A DNA stretch of 64,000 nt from Paralichthys olivaceus (taxonomy: Eukaryota > Chordata > Actinopteri > Pleuronectiformes > Paralichthyidae): positions 14,060,316-14,124,315 of the forward strand of contig NC_091098.1 of the NCBI RefSeq assembly GCF_024713975.1, given 5' to 3'. Below are positions 1 through 14,500 of this stretch, in pieces. The translations under genes and the position numbers were made by a program. Below the pieces are notes generated by a model, which saw only the letters and a list, made by a program, of their open reading frames with translations, had not been told where the DNA came from and made no database searches. Within the stretch, counting starts at the first letter, position 1; every line of letters begins with the position of its first letter.

Positions 1-363
1 ATTTGACAAAGAGAATCACTGAGGAAATGAGCATCCATGAAATCGATGATTTATCTGTTAGAGATGATTTAGACGAGCAACAACCATCACACTGTTGCTT
101 TTTGGGTTGACAGCGATTCCAGTGAAAACGTTTGAAAAGTGAGGCTAGAAGTGTCAACCGTCTTGTCTTAGTCTGGGCTATCTGGTTACCAAACGTTTTT
201 GTAATCTCAGGCACACTGGATGAGAGGTTTATAAAGTGAGAGTGCCGGAGCTTACGATTGAGAATAATAGCACACACTAGCAGGCAGGGAAGGATCATGT
301 GTAAGTGCTAGGCTTTGGCTTTTTTTTCCATCTAGGTTGTTGCAAGATTACACCCCCCCCAAC

Positions 364-390
364 CACACACACACACACACACACACACAC
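364..390. repeat. (CA)n microsatellite
   Basis: About 13 uninterrupted CA units preceded by a short C run (about 352-360). Confidence 0.95.
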
Positions 391-2795
391 TCCCTTCCAA
401 GCCAAGTCAGTGAAATGTGGCTCACGTCGTGGTTGCAGCTGACTACACTTTCCATGGCAGGGCTTAAAATCCTTGCTGGGATACGCCGCTGAATTTCAGA
501 TGTCAAATATGATTTTCCTACGCCCCAGGACAGATCCTGTCTGTGTTAGAGGAACATACACCTTTGTTTTGCATGGACAAAAACAAGACGAGCAGTCAGT
601 ATTCCTGCCTATAATCTGAGATGCTACGGCTCAGCTCCCTGGAGATTGAACAGGAAAAGACACAAAGGTCGATGGATTGTTCATTAAGTAGACGTATTTT
701 TGGGTTCATAGCATAGACTTCAAAGTCAGTCTCCAATTTACGGTCAGTGGAGTAGCTCCAGAATGTAGATCTCAGTGGTATTAGCGACTGATGTTTCAAC
801 AGTTTGGCTTGGTGAGTTTCTTGGTTATTTAATTCCAAAATACCTAGACATGACATATAAATACATGAAAACAAGGGCTATTCCCTCTAAATGCCACCCA
901 TGCAGTCCACTGACCAAAGAGTTGAGTACAGAAAGTAAGAGCGAGAAGACTCAGATCAAAAAATAGTGGGAAAATACAAGTTTTCACATCTATCCTGAGG
1001 TAAAGTTGGATAAAATTGGTTTTTGTGTTATATCTTTTAGTCTAGAATACATTTCTTCTGCTCTGTGTGAACATGTTTGTGTGTCTGTATAAACACAAAG
1101 TACATTAGTGTGTCAGAGAAAGCTAAGAGAGCAAGAGCAACCAACTTTATCCATCAACCTTCACCATGGTGTTTGGAAATGCTATCCCCTGGTCGGAAGT
1201 GCAAATCCAGCTGCTGCGAAGTGGCCATAAATTAGATTTTCTTAAACTTGGTGCAGACGTCTCCAGTGTGTCATTCACTAGAGCGCTCAAGCCCCGCCCG
1301 CCCGCAGCAGCCTTCATTATCCTCAACCTAAATCCTTTAAACTCTCCTGATCACTTGTCACGTACCTCAAATTATCTCACTTGTGCATCAGCTCTTTAGT
1401 CTGTTGTAGGGCTGCTTTACACTTCATGTCAAGGCAAACAGTTTAGTTTTCAACTTGAAACTCCAGCAGCACAATTATCTCTTCTAAAGAAATGGGGACA
1501 TGTTGAAAACAAAGCGACTCATGCTTTTGTGCTCTGAGCCTAGAGGTTAGTGTGATGTGCCTGCTGAAAGCTCTTCCAAATCACAGAGAAATCAACTGAG
1601 TCAGTTCAGATTTTTGCAGCTGCTTTCTATTCCTCAATGTGCAGAGTAATTCCAAACAGTTTATTTTCAATCCAGCCACTTCAGCCCCCAAGGTCATTTG
1701 CTTTTTCTCTTTCTAAACAGGCAAAATTCTCACATGTCCTTTCTTGGTGGAAATCCACTCGGCCTGATTCGTTATGCTGGTCTGTTCTTCCCCAGCAGAG
1801 TTGTGACAGTCTCGTTCAGATGTGTCAGAGTTCCTTTAACTTGCAGACCTCATCTTTTGCCTGAGATCTTATGATAAGTAAACAACAGGGCCACTTTTAG
1901 CTGTGTGAAGCGTTTCCCTTCGATAATAGCTCAGCACATGTGTTGATGGAAACAGATACTCTCCATGTATTTTACAGTACAGTTTGGAGACTGCACAAGC
2001 GTTATCAAGTAGATGTGCAGTTTTTATATTTGCTGCATGAGTCGTACAGTTACGGCCTTTATGACGAGCATGCACATGCATGTCAGAACCGTCAACCAAA
2101 TTCTGTAGGATAAAAAAAAAATCAAAGAAGAGGATGAGGAGGAAAAAAACAAAACACCACCCGCCACTAGTGGACTGGGTGAAGGGGGGCATTATAGCTA
2201 GTGTCTGGGTGGCTGTTTGGGGGGTCGTGCTCTGTGCCCAGGCCCTCAGGGCACCAGTAGCAGGATGGGCCTGAGCATCCGCTGGGAGGATGACCCCAGC
2301 TATCCCTGTGGAGTTTGGCTTGTACAGCTGTATCTGATTGGACAGGAACAAAGGCCTGCACTGCACCAGGGGGTTTGGCATTCAGCAGATATAAGAAGTG
2401 ATCCTCTCACACAACAGTCACTACTAGATTTTGACCAAAACATTAATGATAGGGACAATCTGAGAATAATAAATGTTTGTTGAGGTAGAAATATAGGCCT
2501 ACAAATTTTTCTATTTTGCTTTGCATCAAGCCAAATATGTCGGCTGTGAAAACGAACTAATCTTGGCATTTTACAATATCAGACTCAATAATTGCATGGA
2601 TTTAAAAATAATGCTCATTAGTCCCTGTATTGTGGATGGATTAATAACTGTATGAAATTTGGTTTGATGAGACTTTTTGTGTGGTTTTATGTGTCTAATT
2701 CCTGACCTCTATTATTCTGGTCTACAGAAACCTTAAATATTTAAATGTTAAAAAAAAAGTCCCTATTAAATGATAGTCAACCAGAAAACATTCAC

Positions 2796-2855
<60 letters not shown>

Positions 2856-2880
2856 GTCTGTCTGTCTGTCTATCTGTCTA
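2796..2880. repeat. (ATCT)n / (GTCT)n tetranucleotide microsatellite
   Basis: About 85 bp of ATCT units that change to GTCT units toward the 3' end, a compound STR. It is the same repeat class as the TAGA array at 61741-61888, read on the other strand. Confidence 0.95.
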
Positions 2881-3044
2881 TATTTGGGATTATTCTAGAT
2901 TTGTGGGTCACACCTCGACTCATTTGTAAAACCTATTAAATATCACAGTTCCAACAAATCCTCTTAGCACCACAGATAGCACGAGAGAAATATGAGCACA
3001 TTCATTTGGTTATAATTTCAAACTGTCATTTTTTCCCCCCTCAG

Positions 3045-3190
3045 CTGAACTCGTTGTGAGGCACCCCGAGGAAGACATGTATGTTCTTCCGCGGACTATT
3101 TATCCAGAATATAGCGGAGAGGATTGTTCTAAATATGAGAGCAAGCTGGTCGAGCACCGGGGACATTTTGTCACGATGCGCTGGATTTAA
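3045..3190 (+). CDS. possible 3'-terminal coding exon of an unidentified gene
   Basis: A strong 3' splice site (a T/C tract ending in CAG at 3042-3044) is followed by an open frame. Two bases complete a split codon, then 47 codons run from Glu (3047) to a TAA at 3188-3190. The predicted tail is charged and compositionally normal, with motifs such as RHPEED, YVLPRTIYPEY and KLVEHRGHF. The stretch is more GC-rich than its flanks. I do not recognise the family. If real, it is the last exon of a plus-strand gene lying mostly to the left of the window and ending about 8 kb upstream of alx3. A 47-codon chance ORF behind a chance acceptor is quite possible. Confidence 0.28.
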
Positions 3191-5148
<1,958 letters not shown>

Positions 5149-5288
5149 GCTATGATTTCCTGGAGCTCGTGAATACGGAGCAGCGGTAAAAAAGAGTGAG
5201 GCAGCACCGGTCTGTCCTTCATTAAAGCTCCAGTCACAGCAGAGCAGAGGCATTCATCACCACGACAGACCGAGCCTTCATAACCCGG

Positions 5289-5372
5289 ACACACACACAC
5301 ACACACACACTCACACACACACACACACACTCACACACAGACACACACACGCGCGCGCGCGCCTCCTCATTT
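5289..5372. repeat. (CA)n-(CG)n alternating purine-pyrimidine tract
   Basis: CA units with a few TCA interruptions run directly into (CG)n (about 5350-5372). A long alternating purine-pyrimidine tract ending in CG repeats is the classic sequence for Z-DNA formation. The CA part is complementary to the GT array 140 bp upstream. Confidence 0.95.
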
Positions 5373-5570
5373 AGCTCATTACTCCTATGCTAACATTAAA
5401 CTGATAGCATGTCTGAATTTAAGCTAGCACCATTTATTAAAGTATTTATTTTTTCACATCATCCAAATTAAATTAAAAAAGATCCAAGCAAAGTGAAAAG
5501 GAGTCAGATAATTCTCACTCTTGATATGATGTAGATTAAAGTTTCTGTTGTAAGTTTTTCTACCATTTTC

Positions 5571-5923
5571 TACGGTGGCCGAGAGAGAGAGCTCAAGCCA
5601 CTGCAAATTAAGAAAACACATGCAAATAGAAAAAAAGTAGTGCAAATTAAGAAAACAATTTCATCAATTTGACGACACATGCGCTGCAAAAAGTCACAAC
5701 ACATGCAATTACAGAAAACGTGCTGCAAATTGCGAAAACGACAATAGAAATGTTTCCCGGGGACCCAGAAAAGAGATTAACCTGGCTGTAGTTTAATGCT
5801 TTGTGAAGTTCCATCAACACTGACGAGTAGCAGACTTCAATAACTTGACTAGGGGTTAGGGGGTTTCTATAGTTGCATGTATTTTCTTAAATTGCAGTGC
5901 ATTGAGCTCTCACGGCCAACGTA
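5571..5923. mobile_element. MITE-like element with ~55-bp terminal inverted repeats
   Basis: The left end (5571-about 5630) and the right end (about 5871-5923) are imperfect inverted copies. Both carry TACG-TGGCCG at the tip, then GAGAGCTCAA, a CTGCAA-TTAAGAAAA block and ACATGCAA. The interior repeats variants of TGCAAATT-GAAAAC and ACATGC several times. There is no ORF, so it would be non-autonomous. Target-site duplication is unclear. I recall similar sequence from other teleost genomes but cannot name the family. Confidence 0.72.
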
Positions 5924-6026
5924 ACTTTCTGTTTAGGCAACTTGTATCATGGCTTTATAAAAAAGTAAAGTGGGGTTTCAGTAACTGATAATACATTTTT
6001 TACTAATGCTTATTAACATATTAGTT

Positions 6027-6325
6027 ATCAGAGCTGGGCAATGAAATGAAACCATTAATTATCGCAATATCCTTTTCATCAATAGCAGTATAACTAGGAT
6101 TCAATATGCATCAATATATTATGTATATAGTGCAAATACAGTGAGGAGGTTTGATCAACATATTTGATCTGTCTGTCCAAACTAAGGGTTTAAAACCAGA
6201 ACCTTCACTCAGGAGCAGAAATCAGTCTTTAAAATTCAAAGACATAATAATGTGACATTTATTGTGATAATTTGTGATATCGACTGATCTGAACATTTCT
6301 ATCCGGATATATAATTTTTGGCCAT
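6027..6325 (+). repeat. dispersed repeat family B, copy 1
   Basis: Starts with GAGCTGGGCAAT and contains CAGTGAGGAGGT, a 'CCTTCACTCA' block, AATAATGTGACA and a 3' part with ATTTTTGGCC. The same ordered blocks recur at 35845-36072, 37893-38205 and 60797-60960, all in the same orientation, with 25-35% divergence by eye. Confidence 0.7.
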
Positions 6326-9300
6326 ACTGTACAGCAGTTATTGTCCATTAATAACATCAATTCTTGGAATGTCTTGTGAAAAATCTATGCAATTTATTGT
6401 TAGTCAATTTAATCCATCAGCAAAAGTTAGTCAGTCACCTGTAAATAGTTTAATCATTATAAGGAGATAATGATAATCATACAAATCTCCAGTTACACAC
6501 ATTGATAATCTCATTGTTGGTTCAGATGCCATTCTGCCCTGATCCAGAAGGTGACTGGTCAAACAGTCCAGTGAAGGAGTCTGCCTCATGTATTATAAAA
6601 AGAAAAAAGAGACACGCTTAAAGAGGATTTTCCCAAACCTCACAAATCATTGTTCTCATTAAAGGCTTAAATCCAATCTATAAAGAATTAGTACATAATG
6701 TAGGCTATTAACCAGTAATTGAGCCATTTATTACAGTGTATCAAAGGTGAATCATCAGCAAGTGGTATTTTTACTTCTGTCTTGGATTTAAACTAAGTGC
6801 TCCCAATTTCCGAAACTACAGCAAGAGAGCAACACGCAACATGTGTTGCTGCAGCAAATCTTTTATGATGAATCAACCATCGAACATTTCCAATTTTTGA
6901 TTAACAAAAGCTGCAGTGCCTGTCTTTGTTAGCTTGTCCTCATTGTCGAGCATGAAGGGCTTTTGGTTTGAAGTTCACCGGGGGGTTAACTGAGTAGTTT
7001 AATATGTCACGATCTTTCCTGCAGGGAAAAATATTGCAAAGCTTTGACTTTTCAATGTTTTATGATCTTGGAGAGCTGTGTAGAAAAACAAAATCACACA
7101 GTAAAGTTCTAACGAAAACAATACCACTAACCATCTCTGCTTTTTTCGAACATTGGTCAGTGTAAGTCTTTGTCCCTTGTTTTCTGACAGAGATGTACCC
7201 AGCTCATCTCATGTGTGTTGTGGCTGTGGATCCTGACTTGCTGCTCACACTCACTGGGCTTCACTGTGCTCCATGACGCCTCATGTGAGGTCAGACGGAG
7301 GACAGCAACACCACTTTCCACTTCCCTTCAAAACCTCAACCCCCTTTGCTACAGCGGAGCGACATAGGCATCCCAGAATGCACCTCTCCAGCCGGCCGAC
7401 CCCAGGGTCAGCAGCTGCCAATCAAGTCCTCAGCTGGCTGTGCAGCTTCTGGACACGGACTGGAGGATGTGAGGGAGGCCTCAGAGAGGAGCCCTGGCTC
7501 TGCATATGGGATCATCTCTGTGCATTCATGGCGGGTAATTGAATTAGACATCCTTCTCCTATTCTAATGCAAACCTCAGGTTGAATTGCTACCCTGTACG
7601 TGAGAGGAAAGACCTCAGGCAATGATAGTCAGACAAAGACAGGCAGCTTGTGTGAAGTACAGAACACCAGTTCATTCTTGCTGACTCTGTCTATGTTGGT
7701 GTACATCTGGCAGGTCAATCTTAATAATGTCTTTATCTACACACTGTTTTGGGATCTCACTGGAAAAGGTCAGATCTTTGTTTACTCTCTCTACCCGCAT
7801 GCCAGACATTATTCACCAATAAAACAAATCATTGAATCGTCATAGTAACTTTTAATATTCTGTACCTAATGAAGGACAGTTGTGCCTGCGTGCACACATG
7901 CAAGTCTGTGTTTAAGGGATGTTAGGTGTGTGTGTGTAGGATGTAAGGTGTACAACAGGGTGTGACAACGCCCTGCAGACTGACAGCCAGGCAGAGAGGA
8001 TGTAGCAGAGGGAGGGGTGGAAGCAGCTCTTTAGCCCAAGGGCCGCAGGGTGCGTGGTGAGAGTGCGGGGTCACCTTTATCCACGCTGTCTGTGCCCAGA
8101 GCCGGGAGGCGGCGGGGGGAGACCTGGGACTCCCAACAGGCTGAACTGATTTCCTGTGCGGGGTCATGCCCAGGACAGGCTCGGAGGACAAGGGTTTAGG
8201 ACCGCAGGGATCATAGAGTGGAGCTGGTCATGGTATGGACAGCAAGTTGATATTTTCTGCCATTCGACTGCTTTTAAGCACCGCTGCATTCACTGCAAGC
8301 AGGCAAAGACAAATGCTTTGTTTGCTTGATGTTGCTAATACTTGAATGTGTATTTTACCTTGAAAGTTGGACCCCCCCCCCCAACCTCCTCCACTACCCC
8401 ATATACCAGTGTAATTAAGCAAACCACAGCACATATGTCAACACAGACTCATTGGAGACTGTGACTCCTATAGGCAAATAACATACCCATAATCCTCTAC
8501 ATCGTATGCTCTCTTTATGCAATATGCATATAAACACTTTTACCTGCAGCGGCTCCAAGATCATAGAACAGACGTTCTTCCTCTTGCCCGCATTTCTGGA
8601 ATGCATTTACTCAGCTGGGTTTGTGAATTCAAGAGTGCTCGGCTGCCTCGGGCTACAGAGGACATGCTTGACACGAGATTTGAGGAACGTATCCGCATCC
8701 CCCCCCGTGTGTACATTCTAAAACATACTCTCCCACTAACAGAATTATGAGGTTTTTAATGGTGGTCAGCCTGACAGTTTGATAGATGCTGGCAACTCCG
8801 CCCCAGGTTGAAGTTTACGGGGATGGAGACGCTCAAGAGTGTGAGAAGGTAAAAAGTGGCACTGTGCTTGTGATTATCATGACAGCGTGGTCTTTTTCAG
8901 CCACTCAGCTCTGCTCACCAAAACATGTTAATCTAAGTCATGTTACACATAAATGTCATTAGGCCTCATATCTGGGGTCACTAATCACTTTAAATCTAAA
9001 GCAGCTCTTCCTCTCCACATGAGCAGCCGTGTCATTTCAATTGGTGTCCAGATGGAGACTGGAATTTTCATTTTGTCCATGACTGCACTACTATGAGTGT
9101 GTAGTTATTGTTTACTAGAGTTTTATTGTTAATAAACCTCTCGAAAACAGTGATTCAAGCATAAATTTGAGCTGACTGGAGCTATCAATCACAACGCATG
9201 TAAGCTTCATATTTCTCAGTGCAGCTTTTTTTCCCCTGGATGTATAACATGCCTGCTTGGACACTTTGATATTTCAGAGCTCAACATGGAATCAAATGAG

Positions 9301-10796
9301 GCTTATGAGGCCTCTCAACCCAAATGGAGTCCATGTTTACAGACTTGTCCATCAGCTGAGCAGCGCGTGGCCTCAGGTATCCACAGAGATGGTGAGATGT
9401 CCCCAGAAGCATTGGTGCCGCCTCTGATTCTGGTAAGTGCTCTGTGTTTAGATGAAGTTTGTCTAGATTGGAGATAAAGTATCAAAAGCCTTTTATATCT
9501 TACCACAGAGACAATCTCTTTCTGAGCATATTCAGGTTTGAGCTGTGTGGTAAAAAAATGAAGAACACACACTGTTCCACAGACAAAGCATATTTTTTCT
9601 GCTTTCATTTATGTTTAGCTATTTTAATATATCTGGAAGACTTTCACTTAAACAAATGTCAAGTGATTCAAGTATATATCCATAAAAATCAAAGTATAAT
9701 ATCGCATCAATTAAAACTATTTCACTGCAAGCAGATAAATGCTCTGATATTGACAAGTATTGTTTTGCTCTTTCCATCATTTCTGGGAAACAGTGAGTAT
9801 TATTCAGCACAACCACAGGAAATCAGCCCCACGGTTTAAAGTGAAGTGCAGCTGCTGCACGAGTCGGCCAGACACGTCGATAATGTACAGAAACAAATTG
9901 AGGACTAGAGCCTATAAATCCAATTGATCTCTGTATTTGTAATAACCTACATGTTGCTTATTGTCTGATGATCAACCTACATGATCGAATAAGTATTTGT
10001 ATAAATAAATAAAGTAATAACTTAATTCAAAATAAATTGTCTATTTTTCTTAGATAATATAAATACCACATTTTTAATGTCTATATATTAATACGATATA
10101 TAGCGACGAGTAGAACTATACCTTATTTAACATGTAGAGATCGAAAGAGTCACATCTAACTTAAATATTTCAGTGAAATGCCGTCGCGTCCGAAGACCAA
10201 AGCGGTCGAAAAAAACAGTACAGCGAGTGGCCAGTTAAATACATGATATAGATTCATTTTCTTGTATTGCTTTTGTAAATTTTGTTAATTAGTTTCCAGT
10301 ATCTGATGATGCTGCTTGCGTATGAATCTGTCGAATCCATTATCCAGATGTGTTTAACCTGTCCTGCACTGATTTTCACCCGCTTTCTAATTCAATTACT
10401 CTCCTCTGTTTTTAATGAGACATTTTTAAAGAGCAATTTGTGTCGAACAACCGTAAACTGGTCGTTTTATAAGATGACATCTGGGCAAATAAAATCTTTC
10501 CTTTTCGGGTTCTGGCGGTAAACGACCACTTAATAAGCACGTATTTATCCGCAGTAGAATAATGCATGGATGTTATAAGTCAAACAATTAATTTCTGAGC
10601 ATGTTAAAGTAATGAAAGGAAGAAAGCATCAATTTGATAACGTATAAAATGACATCAAAGAAAATGTTGTTTTGAATGACATAAACTAAATTCAATGAAA
10701 TGTTTAAATGAATTGAAGAAAGAAGAAATAAACAAATAGCGGCCTGTATCATCATTGTCCGTCAGGAAAAGTGATTTATTCGGACATTTTTTTCGT

Positions 10797-10843
10797 GTAT
10801 GTGTGTGTTTGTGTGTGTGTGTGTGCGTGCGTGCGTGTGTGTG
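10797..10843. repeat. (TG)n microsatellite upstream of alx3
   Basis: TG units with internal TGCG units, about 350 bp upstream of the alx3 start codon. Confidence 0.9.
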
Positions 10844-10983
10844 CTTCTCCTGTCCTGCTTGATTTGCTGATTAGTCCCATAACAATATATGAAATAGGAA
10901 TTAAATGGTTAATTGGAGGAACAGAAACCACACGTGATTGAATTTTTGGCGGATTATATCAGACTGCTGGATGCTGCAAACGG

Positions 10984-11007
10984 ACACACACATACATACA
11001 CACACAC

Positions 11008-11042
<35 letters not shown>
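10984..11042. repeat. (CA)n microsatellite in the alx3 promoter / 5' UTR
   Basis: About 59 bp of CA units with a few CATA and CGCA interruptions, ending about 150 bp before the alx3 ATG. It is the inverted counterpart of the TG tract 140 bp upstream. A RUNX-like AACCACA and a CACGTG E-box lie between the two (10926-10936). Confidence 0.93.
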
Positions 11043-11043
<1 letters not shown>

Positions 11044-11190
11044 CCCCGGTTTCACGGGTCTTTGTTTCTGATCTGTTAAATCCCACCCACTTGACATGAA
11101 CACAGAAGAAGAAAAAAAACTCTTTCACTCCGGCGCCCACACTATCAGCTCCCAGTCTCTGTTGTCTGTCCTGCCTGCTGGAGCTGGAAG

Positions 11191-11536
11191 ATGGACACGG
11201 AGAGTTGTTTGCCTTTCTCTCCGCAGACCAGCAGGAGGACGCCCGACAACTCCCCAGGACTGGAGCACGGCCGCGGCTCCTTCCTCCCCTGCGACGAGCT
11301 GCAGAAGCCCCCGCATCTTCCTCCTCATCCCCTGCCTCACCGCCTCAGCCTGCGCGGGGACCTCTACGCCGCCGCCATGGGAAGGTTCGGTGATGCGGAC
11401 TTTACGCACGGCGCTGCGCCCGCGAACCCTCCCGCCTCACCGTCCAAACACAATAAGTTCATGGACAGTATTAACCAGGAGCAGAAGGGGACGGCGATAA
11501 GCGGCAAGTCGACGTTTTATGAAAACAACTCGGAAG
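11191..11536 (+). CDS. alx3: alx3 coding exon 1
   Basis: Encodes residues 1-115 plus one base. It starts [10 protein letters not shown], is rich in Pro, His and Ser, and ends before a consensus donor (GGAAG|GTAAGT). The frame shifted by +2 is also open from an upstream ATG at 11096 to 11500. This is a by-product of high GC, but if transcription starts upstream of 11096 it would be an overlapping upstream ORF. Confidence 0.92.
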
Positions 11537-14500
11537 GTAAGTTAGAGATCCTTTACAATTTACTCTTTTAAACTGGAGAATCATTCCAAAAGAGAAACTG
11601 AGCAATGAATTAAAGTAGGAAGAACAGCGAGATCGTTAAAAACCCCGGCCAACACATTGTTTTTATATTTGTAAGAACTATTTGTCTTTACTGGTAACAA
11701 CGCACAATTTCTCGAGAACACATGATTTTAATAAAAGATAGACTTCAGAAGTGTCAGGCTATAATTGCTATTATTATTATTATTATTAATATTATTATGG
11801 AATAAGTTGGTTATTTTACGCCCAAATTTAGTTAGTTCTGCAAACCTTGAATTTTTTTTCCATCTTCACATTAAAAAATAAAATGGTTTCATCCTGCTCA
11901 GCAAAGCGGATGAATTTATGCACAAAATCTGAGAATAAACTTTTCTTTTTAAATGTCTGATTAAAATGGTAAGAAATTAACTCCAACACATCCCTTATCA
12001 TATTTCAAATCAGAAATCATTTTCTTCTTCTTTTTATTACTCTATATAACTGTGTAGCTTCAACTAATAATTACACAAAAGTCTGACTTGATTTTTTACT
12101 GGATGCAAAGGAAATCATGCTTGTGATTAAAATGTCAACAAGTTTTCTTTTAGTTGACAGTCCTTGATGTAAAGGGAGAGAGGTCAAAGGTCAGCCTGGC
12201 AGCAAGTTGGGTGTGTCATTAGGCTACTAGTTAGCTGTCAGCTTGTCTGGCTCAACATTTTGTGTATTTTTCTCGTCTCCTTCTCATTCATTTGCTTCTC
12301 ATTCACTTCATTTGCAAGATATTTGCTGTATAATGTCAAACAGCAGGAAGTGAATCTGAATCATAGCAGGCAGGCTGCGCTCAAACTCAGCACAAGTACA
12401 AATGTCCATCTTGGGAAGTAAACTATCTGTTTCTGTTGTGTAGTAACTGTTGTGTATGTTGGTCTGAGGCCTGAAGAAATAATGTGGTCTTTCACTTTAT
12501 TTATTGGTGTTGATGATTCGGCAAAGCAGAGCACATGAGCACTGATAAGCAACAGTTGATTCATGTTACTGCCAAAGACAGCCGGGAGACTTTCTCACAA
12601 TTAGTTATGATAACAATGTCAACTGTTCTCTTTCAAAGTGGACTTTTATTATTTTTAATAAGAGAAGCATGTATGGTTTCAGCTTTCGTCTCTCTACTAT
12701 GTGCAAGCGCGCACGTGCACACACTCACACACTTGAAAGGTGTCATTTTAATCTATTTTGTAATGTTACTGCAATTGATAGGGCTTTATATGTGCACAAT
12801 GAATGAATGTGTGTGTGTGTGTGTATCTTGTTTTAAGTTTGGGCTCTTTCACCTTCAAAAGTAAACACGTCTTCCTGTTTTGTCTACGGTGGGAGGAAAG
12901 TTCAGTGATGGTGGGACAGGTCAACACATGAAAAACCCTTTGACTATTTTCACACCTTGAAGTTTTACTTTGGTTTGCGTCGTTGTTTTTCACACACATT
13001 CTTGCAAATGTATAACAAAATTATAAAATAGTAATTAATGTCTGATACTTCATGAGGAATTGGTTGATATAATAATGAATACATATACTTTATGTAAAAA
13101 AAAAAATATGTTCACTGTTTTTATCAATATAAGGGAACCATTAAGACTAATGCCGCAGTTGTGCTATTTCACATCAGCGGGTTGGACAATTTGAATGTAT
13201 AATTTAATTCACACTATATTTATTACATTAGTTTTCTTCCTGTGTTTTAATATGTGATGTTATCTCTTTCTCTTTAAATATACATTGCCATCGCTATATA
13301 TAACTGCCAAAATGTATCCAATACAACAGTCTTCCTACCGCGTTCATTTTTCTAATATAGATTAATGCTACTCACTAATTTCTCAATTAGAATAAAATAA
13401 AATATGCCTCACTATAAAACTATTTAAAGTGTTTTGTCACCTCAGCAGCATGAAAAAGGTTAAAAACTCATTCATCGACAGTAAGATTACTTCATTTTTA
13501 ATGATCCTAGTTCATTTCATTTATTTGAATTTCAAATCAGTGAATGTTCCAAAGACTTTTTGTAAACCACAGGCACAAGGGGAAGTGCTGTGTTGCACAA
13601 TTTAAAAATGTTAATGTAGAAAGCAAGAAGCCTGGAAGAGAAGCAGCTTAAATTTCTACCGTGACTCTACGGAGGCAGAGCAGATGTGGCTGCTTGACAG
13701 GGTAAAAGCTACACAATGTCCTGTGGCTCCAGTTTGCAATTTTGATGAAGAATATTCCCAGCATGAACTGTGGTGTGAGGTTGGATCTAATGGACATGAG
13801 GAAATTAATGTTGCAATGAAAAGTGCTCTCAGTTTGGGGCCCATAGTGAATAAGGAGAGTTGCAGAGTGGTGTCTTGGCTGCCCCTGGTGAGTGAGTGCC
13901 TGCAGATGGATGGAGAGTGATTTTGTTTGGGAGCTCAGAGTTAAACTTAATGAACATGGACAATAACATTCAAACACAGGAGGGAGCAGCTCTTTCCATG
14001 CTCTGTCCACAGGAAGGAAAATAAGACTTTCACGTTTCCTTTTACTGCTGAATGTGAAGGTCAGAACGTATATGATGAATTCAAACCCTAATGTGCTTCA
14101 TCATATAAATTTGTCATATTTTGTAGATGCTGTATCCTAGCTGCCTTATTCTTAATGTGAATGTTTGGACATGAAGATTGCAATAACTTTCCCATAGATA
14201 AATTGACATGACTGTATGGAAATGAAATCAAACCTTGTTTTTGTACTTATTGCCTTGTGGGTTTAATTCCAGCCAACTCGCTGAGAGTTCACTGCCTAAG
14301 TATGGCTTGTCTGGGCTAATCCAATTAAAACACTGCTTGGCTGAATTAGGGCTGCCTGTACTGATTGATGTTTGATGTGTGGTGATTTTCTCAGGCGTCT
14401 CACAGCTCGGCCTTCTTTGGCAGGATTTTGTTTGGGAATTAGATTAAGAAGCATAAAGAAAACAGCCAACACATTAAATGGATTCAGGATATATATACCT

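Larger units (their letters stand above)
1..3044. other. intergenic region, no supported gene
   Basis: No recognisable coding exon. It contains two microsatellites (listed separately), ordinary AT-rich sequence and a GC-richer patch at about 2170-2400. That patch is open on both strands, including a 170-codon minus-strand ORF, but the translations are low-complexity or unlike any family I know, and neither ORF has flanking splice sites or a credible neighbour exon. It also holds an inverted CCAAT box (ATTGG, about 2337) and a TATA-like ATATAAG (about 2387), so weak promoter activity cannot be excluded. Confidence 0.5.
5924..10983. other. intergenic region upstream of alx3
   Basis: No supported gene. 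It contains one copy of a dispersed repeat (6027-6325), moderately GC-rich patches at about 7190-7540 and 7920-8200 with unconvincing ORFs, a C run at about 8370, an exon-like segment at 9278-9432 (see findings) and a TG microsatellite at about 10797-10843. Being next to a developmental homeobox gene, it is a natural place for enhancers, but none can be shown from one sequence. Confidence 0.5.

Noticed and set aside
1869-2381. 170-codon minus-strand ORF, the longest outside known genes in the left flank
   Set aside because: Opposite-strand ORFs overlap the same bases, the translation has a Phe-rich stretch from an A run, and no splice sites or family resemblance support it.
7190-7567. Exon-like GC-rich stretch with a hydrophobic start and overlapping ORFs
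   Set aside because: Three frames are open in parts, none keeps a frame between an acceptor and a donor, and no family is recognised. It may be a conserved non-coding element.
11096-11500. 134-codon ORF overlapping alx3 exon 1
   Set aside because: It is in another frame of a GC-rich true exon and has the Arg/Pro/Ser composition expected of a shadow. At most it would be an upstream ORF.
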